Positions 1-5,033 of a stretch of DNA of 5,821 bases are shown here, one piece after another. The position numbers and the translations under genes are program-made. The notes beneath the pieces are model-generated. The model saw only the letters and a list, made by a program, of their open reading frames with translations. It was not told where the DNA came from and searched no databases. Source of the DNA: Prevotella sp. UBA4339 (lineage in GTDB: Bacteria > Bacteroidota > Bacteroidia > Bacteroidales > Bacteroidaceae); assembly GCA_002393725.1 (NCBI GenBank), contig DGTJ01000036.1:13987-19807 (forward strand). The letters run 5' to 3'. Numbering within the stretch: the stretch's first letter is position 1; every line of letters begins with the position of its first letter.

Positions 1-282
1 ATAGCCATCCGCAAGGTGATGGGCTCCACTTCAGGAGAGGTCCTGCTGCTGATGCTCCGCACATTCTCTGTCCCTATGCTGATTTCGTTTGTCATCGCCG
101 TACCTGTCTCATATTATATCATGAGCGACTGGCTCACCAACTTCTCCTATCGCATCGCGCTCAGCCCCTGGATATTCGCTGTTGCCGGGTTTACCTGCTT
201 CATCATTTCCCTGCTCACCGTTGTCATCCAGAGCTGGCGCGCTGCTTCTGAGAATCCCGTCAACAATATCAAGACGGAGTAG
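1..282 (+). CDS. ABC transporter permease, FtsX/MacB type, C-terminal end (partial)
   Basis: The frame is open from base 1 and gives 93 residues of the end of an inner-membrane permease; the start lies outside the window. It begins with IAIRKVMGSTSGEV, the cytoplasmic loop typical of FtsX-like permeases of Bacteroidetes (usual form EIAIRKV.GA). Two hydrophobic helices follow, about residues 17-40 and 57-79, and the protein ends with a short cytoplasmic tail, SWRAASENPVNNIKTE, which matches the family's usual ending (A..A...NPV..L+.E). Proteins of this family work with a separate ATPase, often in export of macrolides, lipoproteins or peptides or in envelope stress. The substrate cannot be told from this fragment. 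The gene ends six bases before a strong hairpin, so it is the last gene of its transcript. The in-frame GTG and ATG at 16 and 19 are internal codons, not the start. Confidence 0.9.
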   Translation: MAIRKVMGSTSGEVLLLMLRTFSVPMLISFVIAVPVSYYIMSDWLTNFSYRIALSPWIFAVAGFTCFIISLLTVVIQSWRAASENPVNNIKTE

Positions 283-287
283 CACCA

Positions 288-327
288 TCGGGCGGAATCT
301 ATCTGCGTATGGATAGATTTCGCCCGA
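288..327 (+). terminator. Hairpin terminator after the permease gene
   Basis: Bases 288-303 (TCGGGCGGAATCTATC) pair with 312-327 (GATAGATTTCGCCCGA) in a 16-base-pair stem with one G-T pair and an 8-base loop. The stem base is GC-rich and lies six bases after the permease stop codon. The following T stretch is weak (AATTTGCTTGGT), so termination is inferred from stem strength and position. The hairpin is nearly symmetric and could also act on minus-strand reads. Confidence 0.75.
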
Positions 328-395
328 ATTTGCTTGGTAGTAAGACATGTTTGTTACTCGCCTTGCTTTAATTGTCTTGATCGACTTCCGGGTAC

Positions 396-434
396 AAAAA
401 TCCGCCGATAAACTCATCTGGAGCTTATCGGCGG
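396..434 (-). terminator. Rho-independent terminator of the DUF4332 gene
   Basis: Read on the minus strand, bases 434-425 (CCGCCGATAA) pair with 411-402 (TTATCGGCGG). After an A-C mismatch, three more pairs (423-421 with 415-413) close a 5-base loop. The stem is followed directly by ATTTTTG on the minus strand (401-395). GC-rich stem plus T run is the classic intrinsic terminator form. It lies about 46 bases after the stop codon of the DUF4332 gene. Confidence 0.8.
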
Positions 435-444
435 GATTAGTATC

Positions 445-462
445 GAATCCGCTTATGGATTC
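445..462. repeat. Small perfect hairpin GAATCC-6-GGATTC
   Basis: GAATCC (445-450) and GGATTC (457-462) form a perfect 6-base-pair stem with a 6-base loop, 18 bases beyond the DUF4332 stop codon. It has no T run. It may be a 3'-end structure ahead of the real terminator at 396-434, or chance. Confidence 0.3.
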
Positions 463-480
463 TGAGTCTCTAGCCGAAAA

Positions 481-888
481 TTAGTAAGTTACCTTTGGCT
501 CAAGTTCCTTAGCCTGGTCGATCATCTTCTGAATCTCGCTTACGGCAGGAACGCGTCCGCAGATGTGGAACTCGGTGTTTACCTCCTCAAGCTTCGGCTG
601 GAGATTCTCTGCTACACGGTGACGGAACTCCTTGACAGTGTCAACCCCTGCCTTCTCGAGCAGCTCGGCAAACTGAGGACCTACACCGTTGATACGGAAC
701 AGATCAGCATGATTGGTCCAGCGCAGGATGAGCTTGTCGCTGATACCAGTGGCTTCTGCCAGTTCCTTACGGCCCTTGGGGGCTGCACACTTCTCGAGCA
801 GCTCACTTACTTTGTTGATACCTGCGGCAACAAGTTTCTCTGCATAAGCGTCGCCAACTCCTTCGATGTCGATAATCTTGTAATCCAT
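481..888 (-). CDS. DUF4332 helix-hairpin-helix protein
   Basis: This 135-residue protein carries two copies of a helix-hairpin-helix-like motif: IEGVGDAYAEKLVAAGI at residues 8-24 and INGVGPQFAELLEKAGV at residues 66-82. The GVG turns (10-12 and 68-70) are the hallmark of sequence-independent contacts with the nucleic-acid backbone, and the arrangement matches the DUF4332 family. The family has no established function; DNA or RNA binding is inferred from the fold. There is no signal peptide or membrane segment, so it should be cytoplasmic. The ATG at 888 is preceded by AAGAG about five bases upstream and by a good Bacteroidetes -7 box at 942-949. The gene stands alone: divergent from rmuC and convergent with the permease, with its own terminator. 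The length is normal for small members of the family. Confidence 0.85.
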   Translation of the reverse strand: MDYKIIDIEGVGDAYAEKLVAAGINKVSELLEKCAAPKGRKELAEATGISDKLILRWTNHADLFRINGVGPQFAELLEKAGVDTVKEFRHRVAENLQPKLEEVNTEFHICGRVPAVSEIQKMIDQAKELEPKVTY

Positions 889-941
889 AATCTCTTGGTT
901 TTTGTTTGAATTGATGTTGGGTTTTATAAAGTTTTATGGGG

Positions 942-949
942 CAAAGATA
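942..949 (-). promoter_or_regulatory. Bacteroidetes -7 box for the DUF4332 gene
   Basis: On the minus strand the box reads TATCTTTG followed by C, an exact match to TAnnTTTG and to the common form TATCTTTGC. It would start a transcript near 936, giving a leader of about 45-50 bases before the ATG at 888. No clear TTG -33 element is seen at the usual distance; that position is taken by the palindrome at 968-975. Confidence 0.65.
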
Positions 950-967
950 CAAAAAATCTTTGAAAGT

Positions 968-975
968 ATGTACAT
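968..975. repeat. Palindrome ATGTACAT between the two divergent -7 boxes
   Basis: ATGTACAT is a perfect 8-base palindrome. Its centre (971.5) is within one base of the midpoint (970.5) of the inverted -7 boxes at 942-949 and 992-999. It occupies the -33 position of both promoters. It could be an operator or a shared contact site for RNA polymerase. An 8-base palindrome can also arise by chance, so only the position makes it notable. Confidence 0.35.
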
Positions 976-991
976 TCTGTAGCTTTTTTTG

Positions 992-999
992 TATTTTTG
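992..999 (+). promoter_or_regulatory. Bacteroidetes -7 box for rmuC and the transferase gene
   Basis: TATTTTTG followed by C matches TAnnTTTG exactly. A transcript would begin near 1004-1006, only about 15 bases before the ATG at 1021. No good TTG element is seen 18-20 bases upstream. This box overlaps the TTG codon at 997, so that codon cannot be the rmuC start if the promoter is real. Confidence 0.6.
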
Positions 1000-1020
1000 C
1001 ACCTAAATTTGTATGAAGAT

Positions 1021-2358
1021 ATGATGATTGCTATATATATAATAATAGGTGTGGCGGTAGGTGCCGTGGGGCTCTACCTGTTCATGGACCGCAAGATGGA
1101 CGTGCTGAGGATAGAGGGAGGAAAGAAGGATATAGAGCTCTCGATGCGCTCAGAACTGCTCAGTGCTGCCAACAGCCGCGTGCAGCATCTTGAGGCAGAG
1201 AACAAGTCGCTTACCGCCAAGGCAGAATCGCAGGGTAGGGAGCTGGAACTTGTGCGACAGCAGATGGATGAGGAGCTGAAGCGCCGTGACGAGCATTTCA
1301 AGAATGTGGCGCAGCAGCTGCTGGAGGCAAGTGCCACGAAGCTGAAAGAGCAGAACAAGGAGGCAATGACAGGTATCACCCAGCCACTGAAGGACGCTGT
1401 GGAGAAGATGCAGCAGGTGATACATGAGAATCAGGAGAAGTCGGCAGGATACTCGGCAAGCTTCGCTGAGCAGATAAGGCTGATGATGGAGCAGACACAG
1501 CAGCTGGGACAGAAGACGGAGAGCCTTACCAACGTGCTGCGTCGCGACAACAAGGTGAGCGGCAACATGGGCGAGATAATACTGGGCGACCTGCTGGCCA
1601 GTCAGGGACTTACTGAAGGTATCCACTACGAGGTGCAGGCTCGCCTGCGCGACGAGCTCGGACGTCCGCTGAAGAGTGATGATACAGGCAAGGAGATGCA
1701 GCCCGACGTGATACTCCACTATCCGCAGGGCCAGGACGCAATCATCGACTCAAAGGTGTCGCTCGTGGCCTACCAGAAGTATGTGAACTCGGAGAACGCC
1801 CAGGAGAAGGAGCGATATCTGCAGGAGCACATCAAGAGCGTAAGACAGCACGTGAACGAACTGGCGAGGAAGGACTACTCGAAGTATATCAAGAACGGAC
1901 GCGATGCAGTAGACTTCGTGATTATGTTCGTGCCCTTCGAGTCGTCGCTGCAGCTGGCTCTCGCCAATGACCCGACACTCTGGCGCGAGGCATTCGAGAA
2001 GAAGGTATTCGTCACGGGAGAGCAGAACCTGCTTGGCATCCTCCACATGATACACATCGCCTGGGTGCAGAACCAGCAGGCAGAGAATCAGAAGAAGGTG
2101 TTCGGACTGGCTGAGCAACTGCTCGACAGACTTGGTGACTTCGTGCAGAGATATCATGACCTGGGGGAGAAACTCAATAAGGTGAACGATGCCTACAAGA
2201 GTACTGCCGACAAGTTGAGGGACGGGCGTCAGAGCGTGTTCCAGAAAGCTCACGAACTGATAGGCGTGGGTGCCAAGGAGAACCCCAACCGCAAGATTCC
2301 AAAACCAATAAATGCTGAACTACCCAGCGGGAAGGAAGATGAGGATAATAGTAAGTGA
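1021..2358 (+). CDS. rmuC: RmuC family protein (DNA recombination/limiting factor)
   Basis: This 445-residue protein has the RmuC layout: one N-terminal membrane helix (residues 3-21), a long charged coiled coil (about 28-160, rich in E, Q, K), then the conserved RmuC domain. That domain shows the signature G-N-M-G-E at 181-185, and the PD-(D/E)XK-like core with P228-D229 and D243-S-K245. Late helices follow, including the IAWVQNQQAENQ stretch, and then a charged, disordered tail. In E. coli RmuC limits recombination and inversion at short inverted repeats, and nuclease activity is predicted from the fold. Here it is probably anchored in the inner membrane with the domain in the cytoplasm. 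I chose ATG 1021 because the hydrophobic helix follows at once and because the upstream TTG at 997 lies inside the promoter box; ATG 1024 is equally possible. No strong Shine-Dalgarno site is present. The stop codon lies inside the next gene, which suggests translational coupling. Confidence 0.93.
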   Translation: MMIAIYIIIGVAVGAVGLYLFMDRKMDVLRIEGGKKDIELSMRSELLSAANSRVQHLEAENKSLTAKAESQGRELELVRQQMDEELKRRDEHFKNVAQQLLEASATKLKEQNKEAMTGITQPLKDAVEKMQQVIHENQEKSAGYSASFAEQIRLMMEQTQQLGQKTESLTNVLRRDNKVSGNMGEIILGDLLASQGLTEGIHYEVQARLRDELGRPLKSDDTGKEMQPDVILHYPQGQDAIIDSKVSLVAYQKYVNSENAQEKERYLQEHIKSVRQHVNELARKDYSKYIKNGRDAVDFVIMFVPFESSLQLALANDPTLWREAFEKKVFVTGEQNLLGILHMIHIAWVQNQQAENQKKVFGLAEQLLDRLGDFVQRYHDLGEKLNKVNDAYKSTADKLRDGRQSVFQKAHELIGVGAKENPNRKIPKPINAELPSGKEDEDNSK

Positions 2359-2902
2359 GCATATCTGGGACTTTGATTTCCAGGCAGCTCTGCAGCAGAT
2401 ATCAGAGCAGCGCCGTGAGCAGGCCTTGAAATTCAAGCATGAGCAGGGACGGAGACTCTGTGTGCTGGCTTATCAGCTGCTGAAGCAGGCTCTCTGCGAG
2501 GAATATGGTATCACGGAGAACCCTATATTCGATTATAATGAGAATGGCAAGCCCTCTCTGCACGGGCATCCTGAGATATTCTTCAATCTCAGCCACTGTA
2601 AGGATGCAGTGGCGTGCGTGGTAAGCCACCAGCCTGTCGGCATCGATGTAGAGTCGCTGCGGCAGTACAGTGAGTCGCTGGCGGAATACTGTATGAATGA
2701 TGAGGAGCTGCGACAGATAAACTCATCGGATAGTCCTGATGGGGAGTTTGTACGCCTGTGGACAATGAAAGAGGCTACGATAAAGCTGCTGGGCACTACT
2801 ATCAGTGATGGCTTGAAGGACACTGTCGATACTACCAGATATAAATATACCACTGTCTGTCGGCAGCGGTATATCTATACTGTATGTGAAAATCTGTACT
2901 AA
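2339..2902 (+). CDS. 4'-phosphopantetheinyl transferase, Sfp-like
   Basis: The 187-residue protein transfers the phosphopantetheine arm of coenzyme A to a serine of an acyl or peptidyl carrier protein. It has the superfamily's marks: N-G-K-P-S at 69-73, F-N-L-S-H at 82-86, G-I-D-V-E at 101-105 with Mg-binding D103 and E105, and W-T-M-K-E-A at 131-136 with E135 and K139. It is somewhat short for the Sfp group (usually 200-230), and the part after the W-KEA motif is small. The gene overlaps rmuC by 20 bases. I chose ATG 2339 because a purine-rich site (GGGAAGGAAG, 2329-2338) lies directly upstream and the protein then begins MRIIVSEHIWDF, as relatives do. The in-frame ATG at 2312 adds nine unlikely residues and has no ribosome site. 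The carrier-protein target is not in the window; it may serve fatty-acid synthesis or a secondary pathway elsewhere. Confidence 0.88.
   Translation: MRIIVSEHIWDFDFQAALQQISEQRREQALKFKHEQGRRLCVLAYQLLKQALCEEYGITENPIFDYNENGKPSLHGHPEIFFNLSHCKDAVACVVSHQPVGIDVESLRQYSESLAEYCMNDEELRQINSSDSPDGEFVRLWTMKEATIKLLGTTISDGLKDTVDTTRYKYTTVCRQRYIYTVCENLY
2840..2879 (+). repeat. Long interrupted hairpin inside the end of the transferase gene
   Basis: ATATACC (2845-2851) pairs with GGTATAT (2868-2874). Inside, after one mismatch, CTG-TC (2853-2857) pairs with GG-CAG (2862-2866) around a 4-base loop. Outside, after another mismatch, TATA (2840-2843) pairs with TATA (2876-2879). That gives 16 pairs with two mismatches, ending about 20 bases before the stop codon. 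It has no T run, so it is not a standard terminator. It could protect or pause the transcript end. Confidence 0.5.
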
Positions 2903-2912
2903 ATCTTCTGAG

Positions 2913-4496
2913 CTATTTCACGAGATTTCCCAGGATGTCTCTTGTCAGCTCTTTGGTGATGGTGCGTGTGGCAGCACTTGTGGCGTTCTTCACCACGCGA
3001 CCTGTGCTTGATGTCTTCGATTTAGTCTTCTTGCCAGTCACCTTGTCGCTGATATATGTTCCGAGGATGGTGGCTAATGTCGAAGTGATAGCTGTAAGTA
3101 CAGCCTTCCACACCTTGCTCATCATGCCCGGCTTCTTCTTCTCTTCTTTTCCTGCCTTCGGCTGAGGGATGTCTATCTCCTGCTCCTGCTGCTCTCTCTC
3201 GGCAAGCTGCTTCTCGGCATCTGCCATGAGTACCTCAAAGGCGCTCTCGCGGTCAATCGGTGTGTCGTACTTGCCATAGATACGACTGCCCTTGATGATG
3301 TCGAGGCGCTGGCCTTCTGTCACGGCACCTATCTGAGACAGCGGGAAGAGTATCTTTGCACGCTCAACGATGCCAGGGGCACCCTTCTCGTCGAGGAAGC
3401 TGACGAGTGCCTCACCGGTCTCAAGGTTCATAATTGCCTCGTCGGTCTTGAACTCCGGATTAGCGCGGAAGGTGTCTGCTGCTGTCTTCACTGCCTTCTG
3501 ATCCTTCGGTGTATATGCACGCAGGGCATGCTGCACGCGGTTGCCAAGTTGTCCGAGAATATTCTCAGGGATATCAGTAGGACTCTGGGTGATAAAGTAG
3601 ATACCTACACCCTTGGATCGTATCAGGCGGATTACCTGCTCGATCTTGTCGAGCAGCGCCTTCGATGTGCCTTCGAAGAGCATGTGGGCCTCGTCGAAGA
3701 AGAATACCAGCTTCGGCAGGGGCATGTCGCCGACTTCGGGAAGGGTGGAGTAGAGCTCGCTCAGTAGCCACAGCAGGAACGTGGAATAGAGCTTAGGCTG
3801 CATCATCAGTTTGTCGGCTGCAAGCACGTTCATTACTCCCTTGCCGCCTTCAGTCTGCATCAGGTCGTAGATATCGAAAGATGGCTGGCCAAAAAACTTA
3901 TCCGCTCCCTGTCCCTCTAATTGTAACAATGCGCGTTGTATTGCGCCAATGCTCATTGTAGTTACTGTTCCATATTTTAGAGTAATGTCCTTCAAATGTT
4001 TCGATATGTAGTCGAGCAAAAGGCGGAGATCTTTAATATCATCAAGTAGCCATCCCTTCTCATCAGCAAGTTTAAATGCTATATATAGTACTCCAGTCTG
4101 TGTTTCATTCAATTGAAACAAGCGACTGAGAAGTAAAGGTCCCATCTGGGATATCGTGGCTCGCATGGGGTGACCCTGCTCGCCAAAGACATCGAAGAAG
4201 CGCACGGGACAACTCTGGAACTCCGGATTCTCGATGCCGAACTCCGGCAGTCTCTTCTCGATGAACCCGCTCATCTTTCCAACTTGTGATATACCACTCA
4301 GGTCGCCCTTCATGTCGGCCATGAAACAAGGTACTCCTGCCTGGCAGAATGTCTCTGCCATCACCTGGAGGGTGACGGTCTTTCCTGTACCTGTGGCACC
4401 TGCGATAAGACCGTGACGATTGGCCATCTTGCCAGTGATGCTCAGTGCTCCGTTTGAGCAATGGGCTATATAAAGCCCTCTCTCCTTATCAAACAT
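2913..4496 (-). CDS. HerA/YjgR-type ATPase (DUF853, helicase HerA-like)
   Basis: The 527-residue protein belongs to the COG0433/YjgR branch of the HerA-FtsK ATPases, which are thought to act on DNA as ring-shaped motors; the role of YjgR itself is not settled. Walker A is G-A-T-G-T-G-K-T at residues 33-40, and Walker B is LVFFFDEAH with D268 and E269. The family block LNETQTGVLYIAF follows about residue 124, and FITQSPTDIP plus LGNRVQHALRAYTP lie after Walker B. The tail has a charged spacer (about 425-457), a hydrophobic stretch (about 462-482), a Lys/Ser/Thr-rich linker, and the conserved ending RVVKNATSAATRTITKEL. The length is close to the family norm (about 500). ATG 4496 has GTAGG upstream on its strand. 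It follows the response regulator gene by 15 bases and is probably co-transcribed. The stop codon lies 10 bases from that of the convergent transferase gene. Bases about 3895-4140 are much lower in GC than the rest. Confidence 0.92.
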   Translation of the reverse strand: MFDKERGLYIAHCSNGALSITGKMANRHGLIAGATGTGKTVTLQVMAETFCQAGVPCFMADMKGDLSGISQVGKMSGFIEKRLPEFGIENPEFQSCPVRFFDVFGEQGHPMRATISQMGPLLLSRLFQLNETQTGVLYIAFKLADEKGWLLDDIKDLRLLLDYISKHLKDITLKYGTVTTMSIGAIQRALLQLEGQGADKFFGQPSFDIYDLMQTEGGKGVMNVLAADKLMMQPKLYSTFLLWLLSELYSTLPEVGDMPLPKLVFFFDEAHMLFEGTSKALLDKIEQVIRLIRSKGVGIYFITQSPTDIPENILGQLGNRVQHALRAYTPKDQKAVKTAADTFRANPEFKTDEAIMNLETGEALVSFLDEKGAPGIVERAKILFPLSQIGAVTEGQRLDIIKGSRIYGKYDTPIDRESAFEVLMADAEKQLAEREQQEQEIDIPQPKAGKEEKKKPGMMSKVWKAVLTAITSTLATILGTYISDKVTGKKTKSKTSSTGRVVKNATSAATRTITKELTRDILGNLVK

Positions 4497-4511
4497 CTAT
4501 CCTACTATTAT

Positions 4512-4868
4512 TTATTCTCCTAAAACTTTTGCTATAGTCTTCAGACACACTTCGCTGCTGATCGGCTTCGACAGGAACTCATCGCAACCTGCGTCAAACG
4601 CCATCTGGCGGTCGCTGTCGAATGCATTTGCTGTAAGGGCTATAATAGGCAGGTCGGGGTGAGACTCCTTTATCTTCTTCGTAGCCTCCAGACCATCCAT
4701 GACGGGCATCTTGATATCCATCAGAATCAAGTCGTAAGGCTCGCTTTTTGTCTTCTCAACAGCTTCCTGACCATTTCTCGCACGATCAAATTGATAGTAC
4801 TTCTTCAGAATATATGTCATCAGGATGTAATTGCTGTCATTGTCTTCTGCAATTAAGATTCTTTTCAT
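4512..4868 (-). CDS. Single-domain response regulator (CheY-like receiver)
   Basis: The 118-residue protein is a complete receiver domain with no output domain. The key residues are all present: acidic pair E8-D9, phospho-acceptor D51 in LILMDIKMP, switch T79 in ALTAN, and K101 in LSKPIS. The sequence (GLEATKKIKE, AGCDEFLSKP) resembles receivers that sit at the end of hybrid sensor kinases and take part in phosphorelays, rather than flagellar CheY. It should be active as a phospho-switch, but its kinase and partner are not in the window. It is the first gene of a pair with the HerA-like ATPase, 15 bases upstream of it. The ATG at 4868 follows an A/G-rich leader (AAAGAGAAAAAAAG) instead of a clear Shine-Dalgarno site. 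A good promoter lies at 4931-4960. Confidence 0.92.
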   Translation of the reverse strand: MKRILIAEDNDSNYILMTYILKKYYQFDRARNGQEAVEKTKSEPYDLILMDIKMPVMDGLEATKKIKESHPDLPIIALTANAFDSDRQMAFDAGCDEFLSKPISSEVCLKTIAKVLGE

Positions 4869-4881
4869 CTTTTTTTCTCTT

Positions 4882-4893
4882 TTATCTAGATAA
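4882..4893. repeat. Perfect 12-base palindrome in the response regulator leader
   Basis: TTATCTAGATAA is a perfect palindrome 13 bases upstream of the response regulator start codon and about 35 bases after its likely transcription start. It has no loop, so it suits a dimeric protein binding site better than an RNA hairpin. AT-rich DNA makes such palindromes more common, so its role is only a suggestion. Confidence 0.35.
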
Positions 4894-4930
4894 TTAGTAC
4901 GAATTATATCAATTAACTCTTAATAATTCA

Positions 4931-4960
4931 CAAAATTACATCTTTTATCTGAAAAAACAA
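4931..4960 (-). promoter_or_regulatory. Bacteroidetes promoter for the response regulator and ATPase genes
   Basis: On the minus strand, TTG (4960-4958) is followed by 19 bases and then TAATTTTG (4938-4931), which matches the Bacteroidetes -33/-7 pattern (TTG and TAnnTTTG) with normal spacing. Transcription would begin near 4925, giving a leader of about 55-60 bases. This is the best-formed promoter in the window. Confidence 0.75.
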
Positions 4961-4981
4961 GTAATTCCTCGTTTTTTTAAC

Positions 4982-4989
4982 TAATTTTG
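4982..4989 (+). promoter_or_regulatory. Bacteroidetes -7 box for the GH51 gene
   Basis: TAATTTTG followed by C matches TAnnTTTG. Transcription would start near 4995, about 40 bases before the ATG at 5034. No TTG is seen at the -33 distance, which fits a promoter that needs an activator, as is common for Bacteroidetes carbohydrate genes. It is the mirror image of the -7 box at 4931-4938. Confidence 0.65.
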
Positions 4990-5033
4990 CATCAATAAAC
5001 TGATATAATTATTAACTTCTAAGCATTATAACA

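Larger units (their letters stand above)
4902..5010. repeat. 10-base inverted repeat flanking the divergent promoters
   Basis: AATTATATCA (4902-4911) and TGATATAATT (5001-5010) are exact reverse complements. Their shared centre (4956) is close to the midpoint (4960) of the two inverted -7 boxes. Each arm lies just downstream of a likely transcription start. They may be two copies of an operator, or AT-rich chance. Confidence 0.35.

Noticed and set aside
109..417. A 102-codon minus-strand open frame over the permease end and the intergenic gap
   Set aside because: It runs through both hairpin terminators and opposite the conserved permease end, and its protein resembles nothing.
565..909. A 114-codon plus-strand open frame opposite the DUF4332 gene
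   Set aside because: It is antisense to a protein with clear double GVG motifs and has no promoter or ribosome site.
1150..1719. A 189-codon minus-strand open frame within rmuC
   Set aside because: It is a shadow of rmuC: low complexity, rich in Leu, Cys and His, with no domain, and it lies wholly opposite a well-supported gene.
1750..2253. A 167-codon minus-strand open frame within rmuC
   Set aside because: Leu- and Val-rich antisense of the conserved RmuC domain, with no family features and no promoter.
2312..2338. Upstream in-frame ATG for the transferase
   Set aside because: It has no ribosome site and would add nine residues not expected in the family; the purine-rich site points to ATG 2339.
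2886..2928. Possible terminator stems GTGAAA/TTTCAC and AAATCT/AGATTT between the convergent genes
   Set aside because: Each stem is only six pairs with a loop of 16 or more bases and no T run, so they are too weak to call.
4105..4461. A 118-codon minus-strand frame inside the ATPase gene, considered as a sign of a frameshift
   Set aside because: The main ATPase frame is intact through this region with Walker A and conserved blocks; the other frame is a shifted shadow.
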